Source: Halobacterium sp. R2-5 | GTDB lineage: Archaea; Halobacteriota; Halobacteria; Halobacteriales; Halobacteriaceae | NCBI RefSeq assembly: GCF_011734195.1 | Contig: NZ_JAANTH010000002.1 | Coordinates: forward strand, 682,001 to 746,000 | Length of the DNA: 64,000 nucleotides | Reading direction: 5' to 3' | Part shown: one piece after another, positions 25,151 through 34,971 of the stretch | How positions within the stretch are numbered: the stretch's first letter is position 1 | How the letters are laid out: every line of letters starts with the position of its first letter | Program-made: the position numbers and the translations under genes | Notes under the pieces: generated by a model | What the model saw: the letters and a program-made list of their open reading frames with translations, nothing else | Databases searched by the model: none | Told to the model about the DNA's origin: nothing

Positions 25151-26133
25151 TCGACGCGCACGCCCTCCGTCGCGAGTTCGGCGCGGAACGACTGCGCGCA
25201 GTCCGGCGTCAGCGACAGCGCCGTCTCCACGCCCTCGCCCTCGTCGAGCGCGACGATGCAGCCGCCGCCGCCCGCGCCCGTGAGCTTCGCGCCGAGCGCC
25301 CCCCCGTCCCGGGCCGCCCACACGAGGTTGTCCAGCGAGCGCGCGGAGACGCCGAGCGCCGACAGCAGCCCGTGGTTGAAGTCCATCAGGCGGCCGAGCG
25401 CGTCGAGGTCACCTGCTGCGAGCGCGTCCTCGCCCTCCCGCACGAGGTCGCCGATGGCCTCGACGGTGTCCGCCGCGAAGTCGTACTCCTCGCGGAGGCC
25501 CCGGACGCCCGCCACGAGCTCCCCGGTGTCGTGGCTCGCGCCGTCGTACCCGACGACGAACGGCAGGTCGGGCGCGTCGATGGTGCGGCAGTCGTCGCCC
25601 TCCACGCGGACCGCGCCGCCCATCGCCGAGCAGAACGTGTCCGCGCGGGACGCCTCGCCGTCCTGGACCGCGTGCTCGACGCGGTACGCGCGCTCTGCGA
25701 CCGCTTCGGGGTCGAGGGCGACGCCGAGCTCTCGCGTGGCGGCGTCGATGCCCGCGACGGCGACCGCGGCGCTCGACCCGAGGCCGGCGCCCAGCGGAAT
25801 CTCGCTCTCGATCTCCACGTCGAAGCCCGCGTCAGGCTCGCCGGCGGCGTCCCGCGCCTGCGCGAGCGCCTCCTCGACGTACCCCATCGCCGCCTCGACG
25901 AGCGACGCCGGCACGTCCACGTCCGGTTGCGCGTCGCTGCCAGTGCCGTACTCCACGGTGAACCCGTCCAGCGAGAGGTCCGGCGAGGACACCCGCACCC
26001 GGTCGTCGTCGCGCGCCGTCACGGTCACCCGCGCCCGCCGCTCGATGGCACACGGGACCGCGGGCTCGCCGTAGACGACGGCGTGCTCGCCGAAGAGGTA
26101 GACCTTCCCCGGCGCACTCGAAGTCGTAGTCAT
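25147..26133 (-). CDS. mvk: Mevalonate kinase
   Basis: 328 residues of the GHMP kinase superfamily. It phosphorylates mevalonate with ATP in isoprenoid synthesis. SAPGKVYLFGEHAVVYGEPA at the N-terminus, the ATP-binding PLGAGLGSSAAVAVAG near residue 110 and the C-terminal AKLTGAGGGGCIVAL are all canonical. The ATG at 26133 gives the MTTTSSAPGK start expected; the much longer open frame upstream reads through the promoter region of the divergent lipoprotein gene and has no family similarity. Coupled to ipk by a four-base overlap. Confidence 0.96.
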   Translation of the reverse strand: MTTTSSAPGKVYLFGEHAVVYGEPAVPCAIERRARVTVTARDDDRVRVSSPDLSLDGFTVEYGTGSDAQPDVDVPASLVEAAMGYVEEALAQARDAAGEPDAGFDVEIESEIPLGAGLGSSAAVAVAGIDAATRELGVALDPEAVAERAYRVEHAVQDGEASRADTFCSAMGGAVRVEGDDCRTIDAPDLPFVVGYDGASHDTGELVAGVRGLREEYDFAADTVEAIGDLVREGEDALAAGDLDALGRLMDFNHGLLSALGVSARSLDNLVWAARDGGALGAKLTGAGGGGCIVALDEGEGVETALSLTPDCAQSFRAELATEGVRVE

Positions 26134-26241
26134 ACCTCGGCGTGTGGCCCACGCCGTTACAGAAGTTCCGGAACGCCCCGGGGCGACAGTTGGGTGAGAG
26201 TTCGGCAAACAGCTATCTAGAAGTGTTACCAAGTAACGCAC

Positions 26242-26742
26242 GTGCTCCGGAGACGCCTGCTCGCCGTCCTCGGCGCCGGCGCAGTCGGGACACTCGCCGG
26301 CTGTACGACCGGCGCCGACGGCGGCGGTGACGAGACGACGGAGGCGAACAGTTCGACCACCGTCGCGGTCGAATCGACCGACGACTACGGGGACGTACTG
26401 GTGGACGCCGAGGGAGTCAGCCTCTACGTCTTCGACGAAGACCCCGCCGGCGAATCGTCGTGCTACGACGACTGCGCGAGTACGTGGCCGCCGCTGACCG
26501 TCGACGGCGACCCCACGGCCGGGGCCGGCGTCGAGGCGGACCTCGGCACGACCGAGCGCGACGACGGCGGGACACAGGTGACGGCCGGCGGTCGGCCGCT
26601 GTACCACTACGCGAGCGACAGCGGGCCCGGCGACACGTCGGGACAGGGCGTCGGCGACGTGTGGTGGTTGGTCGCGCCTGACGGCTCGAAGATCAACGGC
26701 TCGTCGGCCGACGCGACGACGTCCGACGGCGGGCTCTACTGA
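26242..26742 (+). CDS. Lipoprotein with secreted repeat domain (COG4315 type)
   Basis: 166 residues starting at a GTG. The N-terminus RRRLLAVLGAGAVGTLAGC is a twin-arginine signal with a lipobox, so the mature protein should start at Cys21 and be anchored outside the membrane. After a Thr/Glu/Asp-rich spacer come two repeats of the lipoprotein_15 type: VLVDAEGVSLYVFDEDP with SSCYDDCASTWPPL, and GRPLYHYASDSGPGD with VGDVWWLVAPDG. The two Cys in CYDDC likely form a disulfide. Bacterial relatives are exported proteins of unknown function. It is divergent from mvk. Confidence 0.88.
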   Translation: MLRRRLLAVLGAGAVGTLAGCTTGADGGGDETTEANSSTTVAVESTDDYGDVLVDAEGVSLYVFDEDPAGESSCYDDCASTWPPLTVDGDPTAGAGVEADLGTTERDDGGTQVTAGGRPLYHYASDSGPGDTSGQGVGDVWWLVAPDGSKINGSSADATTSDGGLY

Positions 26743-26815
26743 ACCGGCACGCCGGGCTATCAGCCCCGGCGAGCGTCGCCGCAAACTTTTGCGTGCGCAC
26801 CGTCAACGTGGCGGT

Positions 26816-27631
26816 ATGCGCCCCGTCATCGACCACGTGCCGTTCGCCGCCGCGGAGTTAGACGCCATCGTCGAGCGCTTCGAATCCGCCGGCTTCGACC
26901 CGACCTACGGCGGCGAACACCCCGACGCCGGCACGGAGATGGCGGCGCTCGTGCTGCCCGACGGCTCCTACCTCGAACTCGTCGCGCCCACCCGCGAGGA
27001 TCCCGCGTGGTGGGGCGAGTTCTTCGAGCACGCCGACCCGCTCGGCGGGCCGACCGACTGGTGCGTCGAGACGGGCAGCGTCCACGCCGAGTGTCAGCGC
27101 GTCATCGAGCAGGACGTGGAAGTCCACGGCCCCTCCCACGGCAGCCGCGAGCGCCCGGACGGCACGCTCGTCGAGTGGGACAACGCCTTCCTCGGCCCGC
27201 AGGACGAGCACCTCCTGCCGTTCGTCGTCAGCGACCGCACGCCCCGCGAGTACCGCGTCCCCGACAGCGAACTGTACGGGTCACCGGTCTCGGGCATCTC
27301 GTGGGTCGTGCTCGCGACCGGCGACCTCGACGCCACCGCCGAGCGCTTCCAGCGGCTCTACCGCCTCCCGAACCCCGAGCGCGACTACGACGACACGTAC
27401 GGCGAGCTCGCTCGCTTCCCCGGCCAGGACGTCGTGCTCTGCGAGCCGGACGGCGGGCGCGTCCGCGACCGCCTCGACAGATTCGGGCCGTGTCCGGCGA
27501 CCGTGCTGTTGAGCGCGGACGTCGACGACGCCCGCCACCAGCACCCCCTCGACGGCGGCCGCGAGTGGTTCGGGAAGCGCGTTCGCTTCGTCGACGGCCT
27601 CGACGGCTACCTCGGCGTCGTCTCGCGGTAG
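26816..27631 (+). CDS. VOC superfamily (glyoxalase-like) protein
   Basis: 271 residues with two betaalphabetabetabeta modules, as in the Glyoxalase_3 type: residues 1-130 begin PVIDHVPFAAAELDAIVERFE and hold YLELVAPT, and residues 155-260 repeat the pattern with SWVVLATGDLDATAERFQ. The His in IDHV and the Glu in YLEL are candidate metal ligands. VOC proteins include dioxygenases, glyoxalases and resistance proteins; this subgroup is uncharacterised in haloarchaea. The ATG at 26816 was chosen, nine codons inside the longest frame, because it aligns with the first beta strand. It and the lipoprotein gene are inserted between the isoprenoid and ribosomal blocks. Confidence 0.85.
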   Translation: MRPVIDHVPFAAAELDAIVERFESAGFDPTYGGEHPDAGTEMAALVLPDGSYLELVAPTREDPAWWGEFFEHADPLGGPTDWCVETGSVHAECQRVIEQDVEVHGPSHGSRERPDGTLVEWDNAFLGPQDEHLLPFVVSDRTPREYRVPDSELYGSPVSGISWVVLATGDLDATAERFQRLYRLPNPERDYDDTYGELARFPGQDVVLCEPDGGRVRDRLDRFGPCPATVLLSADVDDARHQHPLDGGREWFGKRVRFVDGLDGYLGVVSR

Positions 27632-27689
27632 CTACAGCCGTCGCTGGTCGGCGAAGCTCCGTGGAAAAGTACAACGTCGAGAAGCCGGG

Positions 27690-28436
27690 TTACAGTCCGT
27701 CCTCGAAGTCTTCGAGGGCGTACGTCGGCTCGGCGCCGCGGCGGTCCAGGGTCTCGTTGGCGAGCAGCCAGTAGACCACGGAGAGCGCGCGACGGCCCTT
27801 GTTGTTCGTCGGGACGACGAGGTCGACGTTGCTCGTCTGGTTGTTCGAGTCGCACATCGCGATCACGGGGATGCCGACCGTGATCGCCTCCTTGACGGCC
27901 TGCGCGTCACCGATGGGGTCGGTGACGACGAGGACGTCCGGCTCGATGTAGCCGTCGTACTGCGGGTTCGTCAGCGTCCCCGGGATGAAGCGGCCGGTCC
28001 GGGCGCGCGCGCCGACCGCTTCCGCGAACTTCTCCGCGGGGAAGCGACCGTACTGGCGGCTGGACGTGACCAGAATCTGCTCGGGGTCGTAGTTCTCCAG
28101 GAAGTCCGCGGCCGTGCGGATGCGATCGTCCGTCTTCGAGACGTCGAGCACGTAGAGGCCGTCGGTGCGGACGCGGTGGATGAACCGGTCCATGTCGTTG
28201 GTCTTCTGCTGGGTACCGATGTGGACGCCGGCGCCGAGGTAGTCCTCGACGGGGATGAGCAGGTCGGCCTCCTCGTCGGACATGACGTCCTCGGTGGCCG
28301 CCGCTCCCGGCTCCTCTTCGGTGGGCTGTTCGTCTGTCTGGGCGTCGCTCTCGGCGGCCTCGGCGGCAGACTCCGCTGCCTGCTCGTCCGGGGCGTCCTC
28401 GAGGTCGGCCTCTGTGTCGGATTCGTTCTCGCTCAT
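27690..28436 (-). CDS. rps2: 30S ribosomal protein S2
   Basis: 248 residues. The ribosomal core ([63 protein letters not shown]) is preceded by a roughly 55-residue Glu/Asp/Ala-rich extension, a haloarchaeal peculiarity. S2 joins late in small-subunit assembly near S1 and the mRNA exit. The ATG at 28436 overlaps the enolase stop by four bases, and the gene is the last of the L18e operon. An internal Met near residue 52 would remove the acidic extension but lacks the coupling. Confidence 0.96.
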   Translation of the reverse strand: MSENESDTEADLEDAPDEQAAESAAEAAESDAQTDEQPTEEEPGAAATEDVMSDEEADLLIPVEDYLGAGVHIGTQQKTNDMDRFIHRVRTDGLYVLDVSKTDDRIRTAADFLENYDPEQILVTSSRQYGRFPAEKFAEAVGARARTGRFIPGTLTNPQYDGYIEPDVLVVTDPIGDAQAVKEAITVGIPVIAMCDSNNQTSNVDLVVPTNNKGRRALSVVYWLLANETLDRRGAEPTYALEDFEDGL

Positions 28437-29629
28437 GCTTCGTCCGCGATGCGGATGAGTTCGTTCAGCTTGGCGGTTCGCTCGCCGCCGACCGTCCCCG
28501 TCTTGATGTACGGGGCGTCGGCCGCCACGGCGAGGTGTGCGATGGTCGTGTCCTCGGTCTCGCCGCTGCGGTGGGAGACCACGGCCTCGTAGCCGTTCCG
28601 GGTCGCCAGCTCGATCGCGTCGAACGCGTCCGAGAGCGTCCCGATCTGGTTGGGCTTCACGAGGATGCTGTTCGCCGCGCCGACCTCGATGCCGTCGCGG
28701 AGGCGCTCGACGTTCGTCACGAAGAGGTCGTCCCCGCAGACGAGCGTCTCGTCGCCGACGCGCTCGGTCAGCGTCGCGAACGCCTCGAAGTCGTTCTCGT
28801 CGAGGGGGTCCTCGACGTACGCGAGGTCGTACTCCTCGACCAGCCCGGCGACGTACTCGATCTGCTCCTCCGTGGAGCGGACCTCGTCGCCGTAGACGTA
28901 CTCGCCGTCCTCGTAGCGCTCGGCGGCCGCCATGTCGAGACCGAACGTGACGTCGAAGCCGAACTCCTCGGCGACGTCCCCGGTGGCCTCGTCGACGATT
29001 TCGAACGCCTCGGCGTCGTCGATAGACGGCGCCCACGCGCCCTCGTCGCCCTTCGCGGCGGCCTCGCCGCGTTCCTCGAGGAGTTCGCCCACGCGCTCGT
29101 GGACGGCGGCGTTCGCGAACACCGCCTGTCGGACGCTCGGCGCGCCGACCGGAGCGGCGAGGAACTCCTGAATCGCGGTCGCGTCCGCGGCATGTTCGCC
29201 GCCGCCGACGACGTTCCCGAGCGGCACCGGGAAGTTCCGACCGCGGAACGCGCCGCCGAGATGCTGGTACAGCGGCGCACCGAGCACGTCCGCGGCGGCC
29301 TTCGCGGCCGCCATGCTGACGGCGACGGCGCTGTTCGCGCCGACGTCGGAGAAGTCCTCCGTGCCGTCAGCCGCGTGGAGCGCGGCGTCGACGCCGCGCT
29401 GGTCGCCGGCGAACTCCCGGCCTTCGAGGCGGGGTGCGACGTGCTCGCGTGCCGCCGCGATGGCCTCCTCGACGGGGAGTTCGACGGCCTCGTGTTCGCC
29501 CGTGCTGGCGCCGGACGGCGCCGCCGCACGGCCGAACCCGCCGTCCTCGGTCACGACCTCCGCCTCCACGGTCTTGTTGCCGCGGGAGTCGAGAATCGGT
29601 CGGAACCGGACGGACTCGATGCGCGTCAT
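28433..29629 (-). CDS. eno: Enolase
   Basis: 398 residues. It dehydrates 2-phosphoglycerate to phosphoenolpyruvate. The sequence has [16 protein letters not shown] and [11 protein letters not shown] at the N-terminus, the metal ligands in the GLDMAAAE and EDPLDENDF segments, [20 protein letters not shown] with the catalytic Lys, and [17 protein letters not shown] near the end. Enolase within the ribosomal protein/RNA polymerase operon is a typical archaeal arrangement. The ATG at 29629 lies one base after the RpoK stop; frames further upstream would run through RpoK. Confidence 0.97.
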   Translation of the reverse strand: MTRIESVRFRPILDSRGNKTVEAEVVTEDGGFGRAAAPSGASTGEHEAVELPVEEAIAAAREHVAPRLEGREFAGDQRGVDAALHAADGTEDFSDVGANSAVAVSMAAAKAAADVLGAPLYQHLGGAFRGRNFPVPLGNVVGGGEHAADATAIQEFLAAPVGAPSVRQAVFANAAVHERVGELLEERGEAAAKGDEGAWAPSIDDAEAFEIVDEATGDVAEEFGFDVTFGLDMAAAERYEDGEYVYGDEVRSTEEQIEYVAGLVEEYDLAYVEDPLDENDFEAFATLTERVGDETLVCGDDLFVTNVERLRDGIEVGAANSILVKPNQIGTLSDAFDAIELATRNGYEAVVSHRSGETEDTTIAHLAVAADAPYIKTGTVGGERTAKLNELIRIADEA

Positions 29630-29630
29630 C

Positions 29631-29810
29631 TCAGTTGTCCCTCCGAACGGTGAACGGGAGCGCCTTCTCGTCGTACTCCTCGGCCGCGATGAGGATGGGT
29701 TCCGTCTGGTCGGTGTCGACCAGCACGGGCGCCCCGTACGACACCTGCAGCGCTCGCGCACCGATGATGCGGGCCTTCTCGTACCGATTGAAGTGTTGTG
29801 TTTCGCTCAT
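29631..29810 (-). CDS. rpoK: DNA-directed RNA polymerase subunit K (Rpb6)
   Basis: 59 residues, too short for many gene callers but clear. The translation begins [20 protein letters not shown] and continues [12 protein letters not shown], matching the [20 protein letters not shown] core of archaeal RpoK, and ends LPFTVRRDN. Subunit K helps to clamp the largest polymerase subunit. Its ATG overlaps the last base of the RpoN stop and its stop is one base ahead of enolase, the conserved rpoN-rpoK-eno order of haloarchaea. Confidence 0.96.
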   Translation of the reverse strand: MSETQHFNRYEKARIIGARALQVSYGAPVLVDTDQTEPILIAAEEYDEKALPFTVRRDN

Positions 29811-30010
29811 TACTGGTAGGGCGAGACCACGTCGACGAGGTCCTGGTGGGCGATGAGCATCCGGCGGCAGCAGTGCCGGTCCACGCCGAGGTCGTCCAGC
29901 ACGTCAGCTGGGTCCTCGTCGCCGTCGTGGGTTTCGGCTCGCGCCTTGAACTCCTCCCAGTACTCGCCGACGACGTTACCGCAACTGAAACACCGGACTG
30001 GTACCATCAT
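29810..30010 (-). CDS. rpoN: DNA-directed RNA polymerase subunit N (Rpb10)
   Basis: 66 residues. The zinc-binding CFSCG near the N-terminus and the CC pair in [17 protein letters not shown] are the invariant ligands of Rpb10/RpoN, which stabilises the assembly platform of the polymerase with subunits D and L. An in-frame ATG pair begins the protein (MMVPVRCF); the first is used. It lies 12 bases after S9 and overlaps rpoK. Confidence 0.97.
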   Translation of the reverse strand: MMVPVRCFSCGNVVGEYWEEFKARAETHDGDEDPADVLDDLGVDRHCCRRMLIAHQDLVDVVSPYQ

Positions 30011-30022
30011 GGATGTATCACC

Positions 30023-30421
30023 TCAGCGGTAGGACTTCTGGTAGCGAGCGCGAGCGCCGGGGCCGCCCCACTTCTTGGATTCGGACTGCCGGACGTCGTT
30101 GACCAGCAGACTGCGGTCGAACTCCCGGTACGCGTCCCGGAGTTCCGCGTCGCTGTAGTGCTCGACGAGCCCGCGAGCGATGGCGGTGCGGACCGCGTCC
30201 GCCTGGCCCGCGAAGCCGCCGCCGGAGACGTCGATGTCGACGTCCACGTCGTCCCGGAGGTCGTCGCCCGCGATGCGGAACGGCTCCAGCATCTTCAGGC
30301 GCGCCATCTCCGGCTCGACGAGCTCGACGGGCTGGGAGTTGATTCGCACACGACCCTCTCCGTCGCTCACGGTCGCGCGAGCGACTGCCGTCTTCTTCTT
30401 GCCGGATGTGTTGGTTACCAT
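30023..30421 (-). CDS. rps9: 30S ribosomal protein S9
   Basis: 132 residues. The family hallmarks are [22 protein letters not shown] at the start and the basic C-terminus ending [11 protein letters not shown], whose tail reaches the P-site t[23 protein letters not shown] is the central motif. It overlaps the 3' end of L13 by seven bases in the L18e-L13-S9 operon. Confidence 0.97.
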   Translation of the reverse strand: MVTNTSGKKKTAVARATVSDGEGRVRINSQPVELVEPEMARLKMLEPFRIAGDDLRDDVDVDIDVSGGGFAGQADAVRTAIARGLVEHYSDAELRDAYREFDRSLLVNDVRQSESKKWGGPGARARYQKSYR

Positions 30422-30852
30422 GTGACGTTAGCACCGAGTTCCTCTGAGACCGCGCCGACGGTGACGAACCGGATCGTGGAGAGTCGGTCCAGCGACGTCC
30501 CCTCCACGACTTCGCCGTCCTCGTCGAACGGGTTGCCGACGTACACGCGGACGTTCTCGAACGCCTCGCGGCCGTCCTGCTGCTTGTACGGCAGCATGCC
30601 GCGGATGGCGCGCTTGACGATGCCGTCCGGGCGCTTCGGGTAGTACGGCCCGCTGTCGGAGCCGACCTCCGCGCGCTTGTTGTACGTCTCGAAGATGTCC
30701 TCCTCCGTACCGGTGATGACCGCCTGCTCGGCGTTCACCACGGCGACCGACTCGCCGTCGAGGGCGCGCTCGGCGACGTTGCTCGCCACGCGGCCCATGA
30801 TGCAGTCCCGCGCGTCGACGACCACGTCGGCGTCGAATTCCGCGAGACTCAT
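30415..30852 (-). CDS. rpl13: 50S ribosomal protein L13
   Basis: 145 residues, an early-assembling large-subunit protein. [21 protein letters not shown] at the N-terminus and [20 protein letters not shown] in the middle are the family signature. The start ATG at 30852 overlaps the L18e stop by four bases. The C-terminus has the acidic substitutions typical of halophiles. Confidence 0.97.
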   Translation of the reverse strand: MSLAEFDADVVVDARDCIMGRVASNVAERALDGESVAVVNAEQAVITGTEEDIFETYNKRAEVGSDSGPYYPKRPDGIVKRAIRGMLPYKQQDGREAFENVRVYVGNPFDEDGEVVEGTSLDRLSTIRFVTVGAVSEELGANVTW

Positions 30853-31202
30853 CGAATCACCCGCACGTCGGAGCCTTCGGGGTTCTGTTCGACTGCCTGT
30901 TCTAGGTGGACGGCCTCGCCGTCGGCGTGCTCGATCTTCGTCTCCGCGCTGCCGGAGAAATCCACGGCAGCGACGGTGACGGACTTGCGGAGCGCGCCGG
31001 ACCCCAGCACCTTGCCGGGGACGACGACGGTCTCGTCCTCGTTCGCGTAACGTTCGATGCGACTCAGGTTCACCTCGGCGTGCGTGCGGCGCGGCTTCTC
31101 CAGCCGACCCGCGACGTCGTGCCAGACGTCCGCGCCCGAATCTCGGGCGACGGACTTCAGTTCGGCGATGAGACTGCTGAGTCTCGGACTTGTCTTACTC
31201 AT
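30849..31202 (-). CDS. rpl18e: 50S ribosomal protein L18e
   Basis: 117 residues. L18e is the archaeal/eukaryotic relative of bacterial L15. The sequence has NPRLSSLI-like [20 protein letters not shown], then [15 protein letters not shown] and [27 protein letters not shown] split over the middle. It starts 34 bases downstream of the tRNA-Leu gene, which probably shares its promoter. Confidence 0.96.
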   Translation of the reverse strand: MSKTSPRLSSLIAELKSVARDSGADVWHDVAGRLEKPRRTHAEVNLSRIERYANEDETVVVPGKVLGSGALRKSVTVAAVDFSGSAETKIEHADGEAVHLEQAVEQNPEGSDVRVIR

Positions 31203-31235
31203 GCTCGTACTCCTGGAAAGTTGTGAGAAGTCGAG

Positions 31236-31320
31236 TGCAGGGAGCAGGATTTGAACCTGCGAACCCCTACGGGACAGCGCCCTGAACGCTGCGCCTTTGG
31301 CCTAACTTGGCTATCCCTGC
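31236..31320 (-). tRNA. tRNA-Leu (anticodon CAG)
   Basis: 85 bases, class II tRNA. The acceptor stem pairs GCAGGGA with TCCCTGC, the D-arm is GCC/GGC, and the anticodon stem CAGCG/CGCTG encloses the loop TTCAGGG, so the anticodon is CAG. A long variable arm (CCCGTAGGGG) and the T-arm GCAGGTTCAAATCCTGC complete it. No intron and no encoded CCA. A tRNA-Leu directly ahead of L18e is the classic start of this haloarchaeal operon. Confidence 0.96.
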
Positions 31321-31445
31321 ACGGCCGCGATGGCGCTTCGCTTCTCTGTAGCTCCCGACCCTTCTTACCGATTTCGATTGCCGGGCCCGAGGCTCCAGGG
31401 GCAGGAGTGGGCGTCGGCGCGGTAGTGTGGGTCGGAGCGATCATG

Positions 31446-32189
31446 TTACAGTTGGACTGCCTGTTCGAGTTCGTCCGCGCGGTCGACCAGGGAGTCGACC
31501 GCACGGAGCACCAGCTCGGTGACGGGCATCGAGCCGTCGGATTCGACGTGGAAGACGAACGCGCCGGGGACGTCCTCGACCTCGACCTCCTTGCCGGGGT
31601 ACCGGTTCGAGAGGTCGTTGTCGAAGTCGTCGGTCGGCACGAGTTCGCCGTCCTCCTCGATGACGCCGCGGAGCATCTGTCGCTCCTCGTCGGCGTACTC
31701 GTCGACGTCGCCGACGACGTTCACGCGCTGGAGGTGCCGGTAGCCGACCGCGACGCCGCCCTGGTGTTTGGCGTGGTCGCGGCCGTAGCCGAGCTTCGCG
31801 TCGGCCTCCAGTTCGAGGCGCTGATCGTCTTTCAGCTCGATGATGGGGATGTTCGTGTCGGCGGCCTCGACCTCGGGGTCCTGACAGACCAGGTCCCCGG
31901 AGTACGCCGTCCCCGGGCCCTCGACGTCGAGCGCGAGCGTGACCGTGTCGCCCTCCGCGAAGTCCTCGGGCGTCGTCAGCGGGACGAGGCCGAGGCGCAG
32001 CGCGAGCTGTTCGTCGAACATCACGCTGGAGTTCTCGACGAATCGCACGCTGTCGATGGACAGCGTCGGCACGTCGGCCAGGATGGCGCGACGGATGCCG
32101 TTCGCGAACGCCGGCGTGATGTTGCGGACGACGAACCGGGCTTCCCGGTCGTCGCGGTCGATGAATTCGACGTCGAAGTCCGTGCTCAT
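31446..32189 (-). CDS. rpoD: DNA-directed RNA polymerase subunit D (Rpb3)
   Basis: 247 residues. Subunit D with L starts polymerase assembly like the bacterial alpha dimer. Key blocks are [21 protein letters not shown]-type N-terminus (split here) and [10 protein letters not shown], then the insert domain and the C-terminal dimerisation region with [20 protein letters not shown]. The cysteine clusters that bind a 3Fe-4S or 4Fe-4S cluster in some archaeal D subunits are missing: only two Cys-free segments and one CQDPEVE remain. It is last in the S13-S4-S11-rpoD operon. Confidence 0.96.
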   Translation of the reverse strand: MSTDFDVEFIDRDDREARFVVRNITPAFANGIRRAILADVPTLSIDSVRFVENSSVMFDEQLALRLGLVPLTTPEDFAEGDTVTLALDVEGPGTAYSGDLVCQDPEVEAADTNIPIIELKDDQRLELEADAKLGYGRDHAKHQGGVAVGYRHLQRVNVVGDVDEYADEERQMLRGVIEEDGELVPTDDFDNDLSNRYPGKEVEVEDVPGAFVFHVESDGSMPVTELVLRAVDSLVDRADELEQAVQL

Positions 32190-32191
32190 GC

Positions 32192-32575
32192 TTAGTACCC
32201 GCTGTTCTTCGGCGGACGCGTCCCGTCGTGGGGGACGGGCGTCACGTCCTCGATGCGACCGATCTCGAGACCGGCGCGAGCGAGCGCGCGGATGGCGGCC
32301 TGCGCGCCCGGACCCGGGCTGCGCTGGAGGTTGCCACCCGGGCCGCGCACGCGAACGTGCACCTTCTCGATGCCCTGGTCTAAGACGTCTTCGGCGAGCT
32401 GTTCGGCCATCTGCATCGCGGCGTACGGCGACGCCTCGTCACGGTTCTGCTTGACCACCGTGCCGCCGCTGGACTTTGCGAGCGTCTCGGCGCCCGTCTC
32501 GTCGGTGACGGTCATGATGGTGTTGTTGAACGAGGCGTGGATGTGCGCGATGCCCCATTTGGTGTCGTCAGCCAT
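32192..32575 (-). CDS. rps11: 30S ribosomal protein S11
   Basis: 127 residues. S11 lines the platform near the E-site. [58 protein letters not shown] (split across the central loop) and [14 protein letters not shown] are diagnostic. It lies six bases after S4 and two bases ahead of rpoD, as in most archaea. Confidence 0.97.
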   Translation of the reverse strand: MADDTKWGIAHIHASFNNTIMTVTDETGAETLAKSSGGTVVKQNRDEASPYAAMQMAEQLAEDVLDQGIEKVHVRVRGPGGNLQRSPGPGAQAAIRALARAGLEIGRIEDVTPVPHDGTRPPKNSGY

Positions 32576-32581
32576 ATTGTG

Positions 32582-33094
32582 TTACTCCTGTGCACCGGCG
32601 CGAGCCGGGTGCAGTTCGTCTGTGAGGTCGCTTCGTTCGTCGAACGTGATGGCGTCCTCCTCGGAGACCTCGACCGTGTAGGAGGGCTCCGTGACGCGGC
32701 TCCCGTCGACCGTGACGTGGCCGTGGGAGATGAACTGCCGGGCCTGCCCGACAGTGTTCGCGAGGCCCTCTCGGTAGACGACCGTCTGGAGGCGGCGTTC
32801 GAGGACGTCCGTCACGTCGAGCGACAGGACGTCGTCGAGGCTCTCCTGGTTGGAGAGCACGCCGATGCGCTGCAGGCGGGAGACGAACTCCTCGCCGCTG
32901 GCCTCCTCGGTCCGACCGAGCAGGCGGCGCGCCTCGCGGCGGAAGTTCCGCAGCTGAGACTGCGCCCGCCACAGCTCTTCTTTGTTCTTCAGGCCGTACC
33001 GGGAGAGCAGGTCGCTCTCCTCGGAGATGCGTTCGCCCTGGTAGGGGTGGTTCGGCGTCTCGTAGAACTTGGTGTTCTCACCGGGGAGCGCCAT
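32582..33094 (-). CDS. rps4: 30S ribosomal protein S4
   Basis: 170 residues. A primary 16S rRNA binder that starts small-subunit assembly. The N-terminal [17 protein letters not shown], the S4 RNA-binding domain [10 protein letters not shown]...[24 protein letters not shown] (about residues 105-155) and the acidic tail are visible. The ATG at 33094 overlaps the S13 stop by one base. Confidence 0.97.
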   Translation of the reverse strand: MALPGENTKFYETPNHPYQGERISEESDLLSRYGLKNKEELWRAQSQLRNFRREARRLLGRTEEASGEEFVSRLQRIGVLSNQESLDDVLSLDVTDVLERRLQTVVYREGLANTVGQARQFISHGHVTVDGSRVTEPSYTVEVSEEDAITFDERSDLTDELHPARAGAQE

Positions 33095-33600
33095 TATTCT
33101 TCCTCACCCGCTGCTTCTTCTGCCTGTTCTTCCTTGATAGCCTCGACGTTGACGCCGATGGTACCTTCCGTACGACCGGTGGACTTGGTGCGCTGACCGC
33201 GGACCTTCTGCCCGCGCTCGTGTCGGATGCCCTTGTAGGACCGAATCATCTGCATCCGGTTGATGTCCTGGTCGCGCGTCAGGTCGACGTCGTTGCCGGT
33301 GACGTGCTGAGTCTCGCCGGAGTAGAAGTCCTTCCGACGGTTCACGAGCCACTCCGGAGCGTGGTCCGCGAACTCGTTGACGGCCGTCTTGATGTCTTCG
33401 ATGACGTCGTCATCGAGACGGCCAATCGTCGCGGTGCGGTCGACGTCCGCGTTCTCCGCGACGACTCGCGACACTCGTCGGCCGACGCCGTCGAGTTCCG
33501 CGAGCGCACGCTCGACGGTCTTGGTGCCGTCGAGGTCTGTCTGCCCGATGCGGACGAAGTACTGAATGTCCTCGTCCGCGTCTTGTTCTTCCGAACTCAT
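33094..33600 (-). CDS. rps13: 30S ribosomal protein S13
   Basis: 168 residues. S13 sits in the head and contacts the large subunit and P-site t[30 protein letters not shown]-like [11 protein letters not shown] and the basic [20 protein letters not shown] are characteristic. I chose the ATG at 33600 (MSSEEQD...), as the longer frame runs into the tRNA-Ser gene. The acidic N-terminal and C-terminal ends are halophile-type. It heads the S13-S4-S11-rpoD operon, right after tRNA-Ser. Confidence 0.97.
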   Translation of the reverse strand: MSSEEQDADEDIQYFVRIGQTDLDGTKTVERALAELDGVGRRVSRVVAENADVDRTATIGRLDDDVIEDIKTAVNEFADHAPEWLVNRRKDFYSGETQHVTGNDVDLTRDQDINRMQMIRSYKGIRHERGQKVRGQRTKSTGRTEGTIGVNVEAIKEEQAEEAAGEEE

Positions 33601-33622
33601 GTTTTGGTGTTGTGTGGAAAGG

Positions 33623-33705
33623 CGTCGTGGCGGGGATTTGAACCCCGGAGGCTTACGCCACAGAGTTAGCAACCCTGCGCCTTGACCAGGCTAGGCTACC
33701 ACGAC
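33623..33705 (-). tRNA. tRNA-Ser (anticodon GCT)
   Basis: 83 bases including the G discriminator. Acceptor arms GTCGTGG and CCACGAC pair perfectly; the anticodon stem CAGGG/CTCTG encloses TTGCTAA, giving anticodon GCT for AGC/AGT codons. The long variable arm TGGCGTAAGCC and T-arm CGGGGTTCAAATCCCCG confirm a class II tRNA. It precedes S13 by 22 bases and probably belongs to the same transcript. Confidence 0.96.
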
Positions 33706-33856
33706 ACGCTTTCGGGTGTATCTTCGCCCTCTCGGACTCGGGACCCGGCGCCCCTACAGTGACTGCGTTCGTGAGAAATCGCGGCCCGTACTTAAACGTC
33801 ACGAAAGGTGGCCCGGACGCCGTGCGGATGACTACCAGATACTGTCGCCGAACGCG

Positions 33857-34819
33857 TCAGACGACTTCGATGTACTCGTCGTTGACCTCCCAGCCGCCGT
33901 CGCCGTCCTCTACCATGTACTCGCCGTAGTACGGCACGCGGTTCTCGACGGTCTCCCGGAACGCCTCCCGGATCTCGGGCTTGGACATCTCGCCCATCGA
34001 CCGCAGGTCGTCGTTCCGGTTCAGACACCCTTTCAGGTAGCCCTCGTGCGTGACGCGCACGCGGTGACAGTTCGCGCAGAACTCCTCGTTCCCCACGGGG
34101 TCGACGATTTCGACCATCCCACCGTTCACCCAGTACCGTCGCCGGTCGTGCATCTCGCGGTGCTCGACGCGGTCGGCGCGCTCCTCGAGCCAGCCGTGGA
34201 CGTCGTCGATGTCCACCGCCCACTCCGGGTGGCCCGCGATTTCGGGCATGTACTCGATGAGCTGGAGCTGGAGCGCGTCGTTCTCGGCGACGTGGTCGAC
34301 CATTTCCGGGACGTAGCCCGCCGTCTTGCGGAACACGACCATGTTGAGCTTCACCGGGTCGAGGCCCGCGTCCACGGCGGCCTCGACACCCTCCAGGACT
34401 TTCTCGTAGGCGCCGCTCTTCGTGAGCGCCTTGAAGTCCTCCGCGTCGAGGGCGTCCTGGGAGACGTTCACGCGCTCGAGGCCCGCGTCAACGAGGTCCG
34501 CCGCGCGCCCAGGCAGGAACGTGCCGTTCGTCGTCATCGACACCTCTATCGAGTCGGGCGTGCGCCGGATGATCTCCGCTAAGTCGTCGCGGAGCATCGG
34601 CTCCCCGCCCGTGAGCTTCACCTTCTCGACGCCGAACTCCTCGACCACTTCGAGGAACCGCACGACGTCGTCCGCGCTCATTTCGTGGTCGCGCGGGTCC
34701 ATCGGGCCGCGTGTGTCCCCCAGTCCCTCGTTGTGACAGTAGACGCAGTCGAAGTTACAGCGATCCGTGAGGGAGACCCGGACGCCGGAGACCTCACGCC
34801 CGAACGAGTCCGAGAGCAT
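33857..34819 (-). CDS. moaA: GTP 3',8-cyclase MoaA
   Basis: 320 residues, a radical SAM enzyme that begins molybdenum/tungsten cofactor synthesis by converting GTP to 3',8-cyclo-7,8-dihydro-GTP. The radical SAM cluster motif is [15 protein letters not shown] (residues about 18-32); KLTGGEPML follows, and the second 4Fe-4S cluster ligands are in [18 protein letters not shown] near residues 255-275. The ATG at 34819 gives [10 protein letters not shown], normal for the family; frames further upstream cross the divergent promoter. The C-terminus ends in EYIEVV, without the Gly-Gly tail known in bacterial MoaA. It supplies the cofactor presumably used by the AOR-type enzyme at 48.4 kb. Confidence 0.93.
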   Translation of the reverse strand: MLSDSFGREVSGVRVSLTDRCNFDCVYCHNEGLGDTRGPMDPRDHEMSADDVVRFLEVVEEFGVEKVKLTGGEPMLRDDLAEIIRRTPDSIEVSMTTNGTFLPGRAADLVDAGLERVNVSQDALDAEDFKALTKSGAYEKVLEGVEAAVDAGLDPVKLNMVVFRKTAGYVPEMVDHVAENDALQLQLIEYMPEIAGHPEWAVDIDDVHGWLEERADRVEHREMHDRRRYWVNGGMVEIVDPVGNEEFCANCHRVRVTHEGYLKGCLNRNDDLRSMGEMSKPEIREAFRETVENRVPYYGEYMVEDGDGGWEVNDEYIEVV

Positions 34820-34971
34820 GCGAGACTGTCGCACGTACAGACGCTTAAACTCGTGGGTGGAAGCGGCGATTTCGTAACCGTCTGTAGTTACGTTCCTGGC
34901 GCGGCGTGAGGTTCCGGCCGCACGTTCGTTCGACACAACCCTTATCGGCGCACCACCGCCTACTCGCGGCC

